DNA of 64,000 nucleotides from Epiperipatus broadwayi (taxonomy: Eukaryota > Onychophora > Udeonychophora > Euonychophora > Peripatidae), in NCBI GenBank assembly GCA_028023455.1, contig JAQFVV010006313.1, positions 62,001-126,000 of the forward strand, written 5' to 3'. Below are positions 37,183 to 52,929 of this stretch, piece after piece. The translations under genes were made by a program, and so were the position numbers. Under the pieces are notes generated by a model. It saw only the letters and a list, made by a program, of their open reading frames with translations, did not search any database and had not been told where the DNA came from. Each line of letters opens with the position of its first letter. The first letter of the stretch is position 1.

Positions 37183-39480
37183 GAAGATTTTTATGGGTTG
37201 CATATATAAAAGACATATTTGGCGGGTTCATCCATGTTAAAAAATTTAACTATTAATTTACCAATATTTTGACTTGATCACACAAGTCATTTACTGGGTG
37301 ATAAAATGTAGAAAGATGGTTGTAGGATGTTACAATCACAGATTTAAAAAAAAAAAAAGTTCCAACAAAAGCAAAAATGTTATATTAAGAATGTTTTTTT
37401 TTAAATATTTCTGAATAGGAGAAAGTTTACACGTATCATCTTGTTTATAGATACAACATGTTCTTTTATGTAACTCAGTGGCTTCTCTGATTTTACACTA
37501 GTAGAGATTATCACAACTGGATATGCTCCTGGTACTAGGGAAATCAATTTTATGACCTGAATCAATAGTATGGAGTGAGAGTGCTGATGATGATGAGTGT
37601 TGTTTAACTGCAATATTATGTTCATCTCTCCTAACACTGATGCAATGATTATTCCTACTTATCTAAGAAGTTTTATAATTTTCACATGAGTTTTGATAAA
37701 TACCTTGAGATTCAAGAAGGATTGAACCCCTATGCTTGGTTATTATATTGCTGACTATTTGATGATTAGAAAATGCTGTATTTATATTATAGCTTTTTAA
37801 TATATGTCCATTACTGTATGTAGTTCCTTTTACATATGAAACACACATCCTTATAGCTGATTTATCATCTTTTTGTTTTCTATTTTGTTCATTTCGGGCT
37901 TGAAATAATGCTTTTTTATAAATTTATAATTATAACTATTTGTTAATAAAACATTATTAATATCATTTATTTCTTCTTTCAGATGTGACTTATCTGAAAG
38001 TTTAATTGCTCTATTTAAAAGAGTTTTGGCTATGGGAACTATCTGAGTTGGGTGATGATGACAATGTAAATGTAAATATTTGTCTGTGTTTATATTCTTT
38101 CTGTAAGTCGATGATGATAAAGTATTTGGTGTCTTGATGAATAGAACATCAAGAAAAGGGAGTTTTCCATCAGACTCTGTCTCCATTGTAAATTTAATAT
38201 GAGGATGCATATTATTTAAATGTAAGAAAAATGATCCAATTTACTATGTTGCCATATGACAAAAGTGTCATCTATATTTCTGAGTCAAATAAGAGGCTTT
38301 AGAGATGATGATTCTAAAGCACGAGTTTCTATATTTTCCATGAATAAATGAGCTGCTACTCCTGAAATAGTTGAGCCCATAGTAGTACAAAAACTTGCCT
38401 GTATTGCTGTCCATTGTATACAAAATATGTGTTCAACAGACAATGTTTAATCAAAGAAATAATATGGTTTGGTAAATTGCAGCATTGTGAAATTACATTT
38501 AAAGCTACATCAATAGGAATGTTTGTAAACAAAGACATGACATCAAAACTGACCAGACTGTCATTAACATTAATTTTTATTCTTTTTTAAAACAGAAACG
38601 AAGTGAAAAGTGTTTTAATATATGATTTAATAGATGGATTGCAGTTTGAATGGAATCAAATAAATATATTTAGGTAATATATGAGTTAGACATCCTATTG
38701 TTTTTACTATTGGACATAGGAGGATATCTGGTTTGTGAATTTTTGGGAGTCCATAAAATTTTGGATAGACACATATTTTTTAAGAGGGATTATTTTATTT
38801 TTTATCTCTTTTTCAATAGGTGATTTATTAATAATGGCTCCTGATGTTTTATTTCAAATAAGTGGTATGATCTCTTTTTGATGGTTTATAAGTTTTATCA
38901 TTGATCAAAGCTAACATTTTATTATGGTGCATTTCCCGATTCATAACAAGTGTAGCATTAACTTTATCAGCTGGAAGGACAACAATTGATTTGTCTGATT
39001 TTATATTTTAATGCTTGTTTTTCTTTCTTTGAAATATTATTTATAGGAAGCTTACCATTTTTAAAATTATTAAAAATCTCAGCTCTAGCTAAATCAGCTG
39101 ATGAGAAATCTATTTTATTGAGAGCTGATTCAACATTACAAACAATTTTCACAAAATGTAACCAGGTAGTGGTTAATGAAAAATTAAAACCTTTTTTCTA
39201 AAACCAAAACTTCATCTGTAGAGAGGGCTTTCTTAGAAAAAATATAAAAGTTTTTTTTTTTTTTTATTTGGATACATAATGATTGATAATTGTGTTCTAA
39301 TTAGCATTTGTAATTTTTTCTTTTGCTTTGCTGTTACAAATTACAAATCTTTAATGGATATAAAATTTGCAATACAATCAAAACTATCCACACTAAAGTA
39401 TCTATTTTATTAGTAAGGCATAAATGTAAATCCAGCAATACTTTGTAAATTTTGTCTAGTTTTTCCGAGTTTCTTTAATA
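37181..39480 (-). mobile_element. Penelope-like element copy A, RT + GIY-YIG, nearly full core but broken
   Basis: Reading leftwards on the minus strand: an N-terminal part with LSTDEVLVLEK near 39220; SALNKIDFSSADLARAEIF (39100); IVVLPADKVNATLVMN (about 38970), the PLE 'LPADKG.A.V' motif; YGLPKIHKP (about 38750); SLFTNIPIDVALNVI (38540), RT motif A region; a motif B region near 38370; and RNIDDTFVIW (about 38280), motif C with the first residue of YVDD changed. Then KLPFLDVLF (38160), the linker, and a GIY-YIG domain with GIYQNSCENYK (about 37690) followed by the C-terminal HNIAVKQH-like block and the conserved tail. Stops and frameshifts interrupt it, so it is inactive. Its 3' end reaches the (TA)n at 37182. 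The 5' edge near 39480 is uncertain. Confidence 0.88.
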
Positions 39481-39699
39481 AAAGAATTTAAAATAATATT
39501 GTGTGTTTTCCATATAATTTTACTAATATTTTAATTTTTCTTATAAAACATAATTTTACAACAAGTGGGTATAACACTGTGATTTTTACACACTAATAAA
39601 AAATATAAATTACTAAGTAACCTACTTTTCTTAATCCACATACTTTCAAATACTTAAAGCAGTTTAAATATTTTTTCCCCATAGAGGTTAATAGTGTTG

Positions 39700-40470
39700 A
39701 TACAAAGATTTTCACAGGTTGCATATACAAGACATATTTTGTGGGTTCATCCATGTTAAAAATGTAAATATTAATATACTGACATTTCAACTTGATCATA
39801 CAAGTCAACTACTGGGTAATAAAGGATAGAAAGACATTGTTAGGAGTGCTACAATCTCTGATTTGAAAAAAAAAAAACCATTAACGTTCCACCAATAGCA
39901 AAAATGTTAAATTAATAATTTTTTTTTTTTAAAAAAACTTTCCAAATAGGAGGAAGTTTGCATGTATCATCTTGCTTATTGATATCATCTGGCCTTTTAT
40001 GTATTTCAATGGCTTCTCCGATTTTATACTGGTAGAGATTATCACATCTGGATATGATCCTGTTGCTAGAAAAATCAATTTTATGATCTGAATCAATAGT
40101 ATGGGAGTGAGTGAGAGTTCTGCTGATGATGAGTGTTCTTTAACTGTATTAGTGTGTTCATCTTTCCTAACACTGATGTGATGATTACTCATACCTATGT
40201 AAGAAGCATTACAATTTTCACATGATATTTGATAAACACCATGAGATTCAAGAGGAATTGAATTCTTAGACTTGATTATTATATTGCTGATCTTTTGGTG
40301 AGTAGAAAATGTTGTACTTATATTATAGCGTTTTAATATGCATCCAGTACTCTCTGTAGTTAATTTTACATATGGAACACAAATTCTAATAGCTGATTTA
40401 TTATCTTTTTATTTCCGATTTTGTCCACTTTGGGCTTGAAATAAGGCTTTTTTAATAAATTTATAATTAT
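39700..40470 (-). pseudogene. Penelope-like element copy B, GIY-YIG half and 3' UTR only
   Basis: The minus strand encodes a broken but readable nuclease: a GVYQISCENCNAS-like core around 40245-40200, then MSNHHISVRKDEHTNTVKEH and the conserved tail TGSYPDVIISTSIKSEKPLK. Its 3' UTR (40-39.7 kb) aligns with 37.2-37.4 kb and 14.9-15.2 kb. It is truncated at its 5' side near 40470, in the linker after RT. Same family as copy A. Unlike the sister copies, its 3' end does not touch (TA)n. Confidence 0.85.
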
Positions 40471-41051
40471 AACTTAAGAATAATATATTTTTGCAAAAAA
40501 ATGTAATAAACAAAGTAAACATTCAAAATAATATATTTCTAGTCTAATAAATAAATAATATTATTTTTAATGAATTTTTTAATGATAAAATGAAATTTGC
40601 TAAAGATTATAATCAAACATCCAAATCTTTTGTTACAATATTAAAAAAGATTCCAATTGTAACCTGAAAAAACCTATTAAAATTCAAATTGATATAATCA
40701 TTTATTATTTTAACAATATACCCTTCATGTTTGTGGGAATTGATTATCTTTCTGCTGAAAATAAATAAACATTTTCAACTAAAAGATGAAGGAATACATC
40801 ACTTATTTTTTGAAACAAAACTGTTAAAACTAATTATACAAAAATAAACATAAATATATAAATATAATATGAGCATTTTTTGTACAAGTTAACAAAAGCT
40901 GCTATTTTTTTTTCATTCATAAATTTTCAATCAGTTAATTTTCTGATAAAAATAAATATGTTCAAATAAAAGCTAAATGAATATTTCATTAATGGAAAAA
41001 ATACAGTAGAAACATAAACTTTGCTATGTTTTGTTCCAAGCTCCCCTTGTA

Positions 41052-41055
<4 letters not shown>
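40471..41055. other. AT-rich stretch, no gene recognised
   Basis: Closed frames, no motif. An unnamed minus-strand frame over 41 kb is caused by the TA array. Confidence 0.6.
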
Positions 41056-41110
<55 letters not shown>

Positions 41111-41155
41111 GTGAATAAGTATATATATATATATATATCTATATATAGATATAGC
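41056..41155. repeat. (TA)n arrays with a short palindrome
   Basis: TA arrays at 41056-41107 and 41120-41139, then the palindrome TATCTATATATAGATA (about 41137-41153). Confidence 0.93.
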
Positions 41156-41240
41156 TCTTCACATCTTATAGCTAACATCTATTAGACTAGAAATTGTATT
41201 GAACTGCAAATGTGTACAGTACTTTGAAATATGCACACAC

Positions 41241-41279
<39 letters not shown>
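41241..41279. repeat. (TA)n microsatellite at the 3' side of PLE copy C
   Basis: TA array reached by the 3' UTR of the minus-strand PLE. Confidence 0.95.
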
Positions 41280-41281
<2 letters not shown>

Positions 41282-42712
41282 GAAATACAGTACAATTTAC
41301 ATAAATTATATTATTATTAGAAGTACTTTCGACTATACATTTTGTAGTCTTTGTCAACTATATAACATTGAATAATCAAAACGAGACAACCTTTAACAAT
41401 ACCCATAGTTCAATTCAGATTTCCCACAATTCTGTTATCTTAACATTTGATGACTGGTGATTCATTAACATTTGACGATTTTTTGAAATCAACATAGCCT
41501 CTTTTATTTTACGTTTATTATGACAGCATTCAATTTGAATAATCTTCATATTTGTATAATCAAATTTAAATCCATATTGACAAGATTTATTATGATCAAA
41601 TATAACAGATGATGAAGGTTTATTTACATCTATTCCAGATTGTTTCTCTTTTTGAATTCTATTATATAAAAGCATATGCTCTTTTATTCTCTTCTCAAAA
41701 AGTACACTTAGATTCACCGATGTATTGTAAACCACATCCACTAATCAAATTTATATATAATAGAACTTTGATTAAACTTTGAATTTTGAATTTTAAAGTT
41801 ATTAAGTAATCTATTTATGTTATTTGTTGAGAAAAAAGCAATATGACACAAAACATTATAAATTTTCCTAATAAACTTGACCTGCTCATCTGATATAAAT
41901 GGCATTAAAATCCATTTCATTTTGATATTTTTTTTTAATTTTATTATAGTGTTGATTTCTTTTAAATCCCTTAATAATATTAATAATAGCATTTTTATAA
42001 TAACCAATCTTTAACAAGTCATTAACAAATAAATGTACATTTTTAATTTTATCACTAGAATATTTGCACAATTTTTCATTTCGAAATAAGAATTATTTCA
42101 ATGCAGACAACTTATGACATATAGGTACATGTGAGTCATATGGAATAAAATCTCTAGTTTCAATTGGTTTAATTAACATAAGATAATCCAAACTGTAATC
42201 ATTAAGTGTAACTTGAATATCCAAGAATTTTATGGAATTGTATTTCTGTTTGGTTATAACCCACTTTATATCCTTAATTTCATTTAACTCATTAAATAAA
42301 TTGATTATTAATTCTTGTTTTCCACAAATAAAAACATCATCCACATATCTATTATATATTTTAATTTCTTGCTATTTCAATTGTCTTAAAATTTTACTTT
42401 CATATGTTGATATAACAAAATTACAAATTTGAGCAACAGCAGGAAGACCCATTGGCCAACCAAAATTCATTTTATAATATTCATTATTAAAATTAACATA
42501 AATATTTTTATCAATAAACTGCAATACTTTTACAATAAAATTTATAATATCAGATTTTACATTTTTCGAAACAAGAGCATTATAAATATTATTAATTGAC
42601 TCTATTTGATCTATTGATCCATACATTTCATTTATATCAAAAGTACAAATTGTATCATGTAACTCTATATTTATATTTTTAATTTTATCTACAAAATCAA
42701 ATGATGATGAAA
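41280..42712 (-). mobile_element. Penelope-like element copy C, RT palm to GIY-YIG, second family
   Basis: Minus strand, leftwards from 42712: TICTFDINEMYGSID (motif A), GWPMGLPAVAQICNFVI (motif B), NRYMDDVFICG (motif C, catalytic DD intact), IKFLDIQV (FLD motif), then a linker and NTSVNLSVLFEKRIKEHMLL preceded in another frame by SGCGLQYIGESKC, the GIY-YIG core. The C-terminus has SSSVIFDHNKSCQYGFKFDY and SNVKITELWEI. Single frameshifts or stops lie near 42370, 42090 and 41740. The 5' end is cut at 42712, where an inverted piece of the same element begins. The 3' UTR extends toward (TA)n at 41241-41279. Sequence differs clearly from copies A and B. Confidence 0.88.
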
Positions 42713-42902
42713 CATATGCTTTTATATAATAGAATTCAAAAAGAGAAACAATCTGGAATAGATGTAAATAAACCTTCATCATCTGTTATATTTGATCACA
42801 ATAAATCTTGTCAATATGGATTTAAATTTGATTATAAAAATATGAAAATTATTCAAATTGAACGCTGTCATAATAAATGTAAAATAAAAGAGGCTATGTT
42901 GT
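42713..42902 (+). pseudogene. Inverted fragment of PLE copy C (GIY-YIG C-terminus)
   Basis: This 190-bp piece encodes HMLLYNRIQKEKQSGIDVNK and continues through the DHNKSC block to KIKEAML. It is nearly identical to the minus-strand segment at about 41500-41690 but lies in the opposite orientation. It is joined directly to the truncated 5' end of copy C, giving a head-to-head inverted structure. It ends abruptly inside the coding region. Confidence 0.9.
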
Positions 42903-47334
<4,432 letters not shown>

Positions 47335-47605
47335 ATTGAAAAGTGATTTCACGAGCACAAACTGATGATAAGAAAAGAGAAAACAGATGCATCAAGGTAA
47401 CAGACCATATACATACCAATGAACATATGTTCAATTGGGAAAATACAGAAATATTGGATAGGGAGGAAAAGATACAAAGAAAAAAAATAAAATAAGCAGC
47501 TCACAAGAAAATGGTGAATAACACCATAAATTACCACTAACCAACTCTGCTCTTAAGAAAAACTATAGAAATAAGGAGGAACCTCATTGATAAGTATATA
47601 AAATT
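47335..47605 (+). pseudogene. Penelope-like element GIY-YIG C-terminal fragment, third family
   Basis: In one plus frame the DNA reads FHEHKLMIRKEKTDASR. After a frameshift it reads HIHTNEHMFNWENTEILDRE and then E-KIQRKKIK. The order (EH...H....H.F.W....IL..E...R..K) is the C-terminal half of the PLE GIY-YIG domain. It does not resemble copies A-C closely. A SINE-like element follows directly. Confidence 0.65.
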
Positions 47606-47621
47606 CCACTGACAATTGTCT

Positions 47622-47843
47622 TTGGCAGGATGGCTGAGTTGGTTAGAGTGTTATCTCAAAATGTAATATTCAAGAATCTAAATGTCTATGTCTGATTCCC
47701 ATGCTAGTACTATCATTGGTCTGGCTAGCAATGGCCAAAGAAGAGAGGAGAATAAAACCTGTCAAAACATTGTGCTAATACTAATCTGTTATTACTAACA
47801 GTTGAATGTACTTGAAAATTTCAATAAACTTACAATGTCTAAA

Positions 47844-47846
<3 letters not shown>
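47622..47846 (+). mobile_element. SINE-like family 2, best-preserved copy
   Basis: The head GGCAGGATGGCTGAGTTGG resembles a tRNA 5' half with a good A box (TGGCTGAGTTGG). GTCTGATTCCC near 47690 resembles a B box. A non-tRNA body follows (GGTCTGGCTAGCAATGGCC, AAGAGAGGAGAATAAAACC, CAAAACATTGTG, TAACAGTTGAATGTACTTG) and it ends AATAAACTTACAATG before (TA)n. Related copies lie at 9124-9495 and 48440-48570. No flanking duplication was found, so it may instead be the tail of a longer element. Confidence 0.7.

Positions 47847-47891
<45 letters not shown>
47847..47891. repeat. (TA)n microsatellite
   Basis: TA array lying between the end of the SINE-like element and the 3' end of a minus-strand PLE piece. 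Confidence 0.95.
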
Positions 47892-47892
<1 letters not shown>

Positions 47893-47904
47893 GGAATCTT
47901 ATAA

Positions 47905-48105
47905 TTGAATATTAGTAAACACAGTAATCAAAAATTTTGAAAACTAATACTTTGAAAGATTAACTTTTCCATAATTCCATGATCTTAACATTTGCTGCCT
48001 GCCTATTTATTAAGTCCTGCTTGTATTTATATATTAGCATATCTTCCTTTATTTTTTAGTTATTGTTCTCTTTCAATTTGCAAAATATCCAACCCTAATC
48101 CAAGC
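47905..48105 (-). pseudogene. Penelope-like element 3' end, minus-strand member of an inverted pair
   Basis: The minus strand carries AGGAAGATATGCTAATATAT, then GGCAGGCAGCAAATGTTAAG and ATCATGGAATTATGG. This is the C-terminus and 3' UTR shared with 48571-48740 and 36.9 kb. Its 3' end runs to the (TA)n at 47891. Confidence 0.8.
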
Positions 48106-48439
48106 CCAATGATATTTGATTTTGTTTTTTTTTGTTTATTTTAGGAGAAGAGATCAGGTGATAGTCATTTTCATGCTATTTTAGCGTTTGGTAATAAAGA
48201 ATACACTTCTACTTATTGGTAATTTTAATTTATACTTTTATTTATTTTAAATTAAACAGTTTTTTTTTGGATTAATAGTATTAATACATAAAGTGTGTTA
48301 TTATTACTTATAAGCTATTATAGTTACTGATATTCTATTAATATATGGTGTAAAGTTAATTTAAATTCATATTTATTCAAGTTTTTTAATGGAAGGTTGG
48401 ATATCAAATTAATAAAAGAAATCAAAACGTTATATATAA

Positions 48440-48570
48440 GAAACATTGGAAATAACAGAAATAGATTGTGATTATGAGAAATTGGTGATACATCAATGGA
48501 TTAGTATATGCACAACGTTTTAAGAGGTTTTATTCTCCCTCTTCTTAAGGTGTTGTTGGCCTGACCAGTG
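48440..48570 (-). mobile_element. SINE-like family 2, fragment
   Basis: The reverse complement shares CACTGGTCAGGCCAACA-like, AAGAGGGAGAATAAAACC and GTTGTGCAT-type blocks with the 47.7-kb copy, in the same order. It ends where a PLE piece begins at about 48571. Confidence 0.65.
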
Positions 48571-48740
48571 AATTGAAAGATATAACAATAAACAGAAAAT
48601 AAAGGAAGCTATGCTAATATATAAATGCAAGAAGGACTTAACCAATAGGCAGACAGCAAACGTTAAGATCATGGAATTATGGGAAGGTTAACCTTTCAAA
48701 GTATTAGCTGACAAAGACTACTAGGATAGTCGAGGATACT
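48571..48740 (+). pseudogene. Penelope-like element 3' end, plus-strand member of an inverted pair
   Basis: It encodes QKIKEAMLIYKCKKDLTNRQ then TANVKIMELWE, matching the C-terminus of copy C (KIKEAMLISKN...SNVKITELWEI). It continues with the shared 3' UTR through ATTAGCTGACAAAGACTAC. Together with 47905-48105 it forms a divergent pair about 470 bp apart. Confidence 0.82.
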
Positions 48741-49525
48741 TGTTTTATTTATTATTCACTGTTTCTATCTGGTTGCATTTTTTTCTAAAATAAAATATAA
48801 CAGATATCTCACATTCTTTAAAATATTTTAGCAATAATATCTGTTAAAAATTAGTAATTTATAATATATATAAATTAAAGGTTTAACTTTTTTTTTGTCT
48901 TTCTATTTATTTTTCTCAAAGTTAAAATTAATATATGTGCATATAGTTATATGACAGTTGTTAATGATGTATATGTACATAATCATAACTTAGCTATATG
49001 TAATTGAAACTCAAGTAACTTGTCTATCATAGTGATATGTAAGTATCAACAAAAAATAAAAACATAGAATGGTACCATTATATTATTTAGGTATTTAATC
49101 TTAGCTTATTGAGATAATTTAAACAAAAAAATCAATATTCCAATATTCAGAAAATCAAGGCAAAATCCTTATATTTAACAATAAAACTATTAACTCAAAA
49201 GTCAGAGAAATGGTTAAAACTAGTATATAGCCTTGATATTCTGAAATGAACTGTGATTTCAAATTATTTTTTTCTGTGAATACATTAAAATGTGAGACAA
49301 AATTTACTTTATTGTTTAAATTTATCTATACAGCTAAAAGGTAGAATGTTATTATTCTATTGGAATATTTTCATAAGCCAGAGGGATATACAATTACTTC
49401 ATTTCAATTATATACATATATTTTATTCATTGAACAATTAAGTATTGTCTATATAATCATAAGTCAAACAACATTTCTAATTTTAGTATTGATTAAAACA
49501 TTTTGTATGAAAACAAATGTAAATT

Positions 49526-49530
<5 letters not shown>
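48741..49530. other. AT-rich stretch, no gene recognised
   Basis: No motif or repeat supported. Confidence 0.6.
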
Positions 49531-49579
<49 letters not shown>

Positions 49580-49581
49580 AA
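49531..49581. repeat. (TA)n core inside an AT-only inverted repeat
   Basis: TTTATATATATAAATATA and its reverse complement flank a TA core. Being all A/T, it is weaker evidence than the mixed-sequence hairpins. Confidence 0.7.
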
Positions 49582-49602
49582 TAAATAACTACAACCATTA
49601 AA

Positions 49603-49646
49603 TGTTTATTTAATATATATATATATATATATATATTAAATAAACA
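49603..49646. repeat. 11-bp inverted repeat with (TA)n core
   Basis: TGTTTATTTAA (from 49603) and TTAAATAAACA (to 49646) are reverse complements around a TA tract. Confidence 0.82.
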
Positions 49647-50210
49647 AGATATAAATACAACAAAAACAGAACCAAGATTTTAATAAAGATTTTATTTTTT
49701 AGTCAGTTGTTCCAAAATTTCAATCTCAGTCCTCACTATTCAATAAAATCAATCATTCTTCATATATAAAAAATATCCTTATATTAATTATTTATAAATT
49801 TCAAATCAATATCAGCTGTGACTATATGAAATTAAGAACTTTGTTTAACACTTTATAATTGTCCCAATAAAAACAAGTATAATACGATAATTTGTAAGCA
49901 TTGCATCTTAATTTAATTATAATATAATATAAAAATCACATATCTCTTTTAAAAGGCTAATATTTTCCTTCTTAGGTGATATCTAATATTATTCAGCAAT
50001 TGTGACTTTTTCTATATATACATAATATATTATTATAAGATATCAACGTAAATTTATGATTAGGATGTTAAATAAATTTAAAATTGAAACAAAGTGACTC
50101 AATGGTCTGTAGATAATGCTTTAAATAAATTTAAAATATTATTTATATAAAAGTTTTCTCAATCATCATTTATAAACAAACAATAAAAGGAATGTCAATT
50201 CAATGTTTAT

Positions 50211-50290
50211 AGCCAAACGTCATATATATATATATTCAGTTGAAGTCGATAGCCAAACGTCATATATATATATATTCAGTTGAAGTCGAG
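50211..50290. repeat. Near-perfect 40-bp tandem duplication
   Basis: The unit AGCCAAACGTCATATATATA... ending TTCAGTTGAAGTCGA occurs at 50211-50250 and 50251-50290, differing only at the last base. Each unit has its own short TA tract of equal length, so the duplication is recent or gene-converted. Confidence 0.95.
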
Positions 50291-50394
50291 CGCTTTTGAA
50301 TGTTCAGAACATATACTTCAATATTATTTTATTGAAAACGATTGTGTTGCTCCTAAAAAACATGTTTTATAAAACATATGGGAACATTCATTTC

Positions 50395-50396
<2 letters not shown>

Positions 50397-50484
<88 letters not shown>
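50397..50484. repeat. (TA)n microsatellite
   Basis: Pure TA array of about 88 bp. Confidence 0.97.
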
Positions 50485-50487
<3 letters not shown>

Positions 50488-51218
50488 ATGAGATCATAAA
50501 AAACAAAAATCTCTTCTAAGTTAAACATCATTTAATCGTATTTAATTTTAAACTGAAATAATATTTATAATATCAATTTAGCCTTATAATATCTTACAAT
50601 ATTTATAGTATTCTTTTACATATATAAATTACATTAGCAAACTCTCATGCTCAAACCAATTAAAATATCAATAATCTATTATCAAAGTAATACTACATTT
50701 AGGCAGTAAATGGTTGACAGCCCATTTTGTAGTGTTGTCTTGACAATAAATTTGTGATATCTGAGTGGCTTGTTTAAACAAGAAGGTTGATGTGATGTAT
50801 TTTTTATATGATAACCAATTTACCATAAGCACTTATAGTTAGATTCTGATTTCAATGCAAAATATTATCACTTTAAATTCATATAAGTATATGCTTTTTT
50901 AACTTTATAATGTCATAACAAAAAATGTAACAGTAAATCAATTATTTTACATTTTAAATATGACTAAAATGTTTTAAAAAAAGAAAATATACATATATGC
51001 ATTTTGTAGTAATATGTTTTGACTTAGTGTGTTTAAAATTTAAAATCAAAAATAAATTAATAAACAGTCTGAATATTATAAAACTGATTTAAATAAATTG
51101 TTTGTACCACATAAAAAAAATATAATAAAAAATGTTTTTGTTTTTTTTTATTATTATTATTATCATCTTTTTTTATCTATTTAAAATGAAAATTTTCTGT
51201 GGAAGATTCCGTTTAAGT

Positions 51219-51220
<2 letters not shown>
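50485..51220. other. AT-rich stretch, no gene recognised
   Basis: Closed frames, no motif. Confidence 0.6.
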
Positions 51221-51253
<33 letters not shown>

Positions 51254-51279
51254 TGTGTGTGTGTGTGCGCGCGCGCGTT
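51221..51279. repeat. Compound (TA)n(GT)n(GC)n microsatellite
   Basis: TA array followed by (GT)n and then (GC)n near 51267-51277, an alternating purine-pyrimidine tract that could adopt Z-DNA. Confidence 0.93.
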
Positions 51280-52612
51280 TTTCCGCTAATAAAGTGTAAT
51301 TATTTCATTTAGTAAATATACCATTTCTATTACTTTCTTCAGATAATCAAAGCTAAAAACTTACCTGTTTTCATTATTTTAAAATAATATATGTATAGTA
51401 GATAGATATAAAAAGGATTACAAATACTTTATAAAATTTGTAAATTACAATTATTGAACCCAATTATTTTTTAATAACAATTAGTAATAAAAACAAAATA
51501 TTCTCTAAAGCTATGTTTAAATCGATGAATGAAATTTTTATTTAGATTTCAATACATACATTGTACATTTTTAGGATGACTGTGGTAGGACTTTATTTAT
51601 AAGTCTAACAACTAATAAGAAACTAATTTTGACTATTACCGTTTAATTAACCGAGAAACATATTAATATATTTTTGTATCAGCTTTTCCCCTACTTTGCA
51701 ATTAAAGAACATAAATGAAATACTAAGATTTACTTTTAATCATATTCAGGTGTTTTGAATTAGTTATTTTTTAAAATGTAAATTGAATATTAAATTTTTA
51801 TATATAAATCTAATCTGTCGTTTCATTTGATCTCGAAAATAAACTGTATTAAATAAGCTTGGCTAGATTAAAAGAACAACCGAGTCTTTACAATGATATC
51901 GTACATTAATCCAACGGAAAAGCTTAATCTTTTTAAATGAATAGTTTTTAAGATAAATTTAAATAATTTAATAAGTGTATATAATTATAACAATAAATTT
52001 CTAAATAATATCTTAGAACTAAGAATAAAGAGAAATTTGGAATAATTTAAATGGAGATAGAGGTTGACCAATATAAATTTTCAACAAACAATTGTTTATT
52101 TTAAAGTAATATATATATATACTTATATAATATATTAAATAGTGTCTTAAAATTATTTAAATAATATCAAACTAGTAAATGTCTAAAAAGTGTTCAGTAA
52201 CTATAATGTATAAATAAAATAAAATGTCCTTTGCGATATAATAATTGCGTAAAAATTGTAATATATATATATAGGCATACGTGCAGTAATCCAAGTTTGT
52301 TATCTAATAAATCTAAAAATATATCCTATTTGAGACATGGATTAAGGATTAATTTTAATTTACAAATTAAAAAATAGTATTGTTAAGTTGATTTTGCGAA
52401 ACGATTTTAAATAAGCTTTATTATATGTAATAAAATTTTGCGCAGGGTATAGATGCCTTTAAAATAATTCTAACATTTACGCGTTAGAAAGTAGATTGAT
52501 TCGTATTTATAATTTTATTTAAAATATCGCACGTTTTTTTTTTTTTTTTTATAGTTTTGTTTTCAATATATAATAACAAGTTGAGGGAAAAGAAAACTTT
52601 TTAACTACTTAC
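51280..52612. other. AT-rich stretch, probably intron of the gene starting at 52.7 kb
   Basis: No coding signal. It lies directly 3' (minus strand) of the splice donor at 52612, so it would be intron 1 or 2 of that gene if the exon call is right. Confidence 0.45.
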
Positions 52613-52725
52613 ATTGCCTTACTGCTTCGTGGTCTCCTTCCAGTCCATTTACCCAGCTTGTGAGAACTATCATGACTCCCACTGTCAGTAACGCATACCG
52701 TACTATTGCAGGAGACATCGCAATT
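52613..52725 (-). CDS. Probable first coding exon of a secreted-protein gene (signal peptide)
   Basis: On the minus strand a pyrimidine-rich acceptor TTTTACTTTTCAG ends at 52726. An ATG lies 7 bases later at 52718. A 106-nt open segment ends in a strong donor, CAAT/GTAAGTAG, at 52613/52612. It encodes 35 residues: MSPAIVRYALL, a hydrophobic core (TVGVMIVLTSW), a small-residue site VNG, then charged LEGDHEAVRQ. That is the layout of a secretory signal peptide with cleavage after Gly25. The next exon would start in phase 1 and was not found. A longer open frame over the same bases (52794-52609) uses another frame and runs through the donor, so I prefer the signal-peptide frame. The region is markedly less AT-rich than its neighbours. 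The product is unknown; neuropeptide precursor, hormone or other secreted protein are all possible. Confidence 0.65.
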
Positions 52726-52929
52726 CTGAAAAGTAAAAGAAACTCCTGATGATACTTGATTTAAAACTGATTTATAAAGAACTTTGCTTAACAACTACAG
52801 AATAAGAAAATTTCCACCAATAAAATCATTACATTGTATATTGCAGCCGATCTGGAATATCAGCGATACTCTATTCTGAAATACTGAAGAGAAAAAATAC
52901 GTTTTCTATCTATTTATATATAAATATTT

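Noticed and set aside
52609-52794. A 61-codon minus-strand open frame over the 52.6-kb exon
   Set aside because: It reads through the strong GTAAGT donor in a frame with no signal peptide; the frame starting at 52718 gives a textbook signal peptide ending at the donor.
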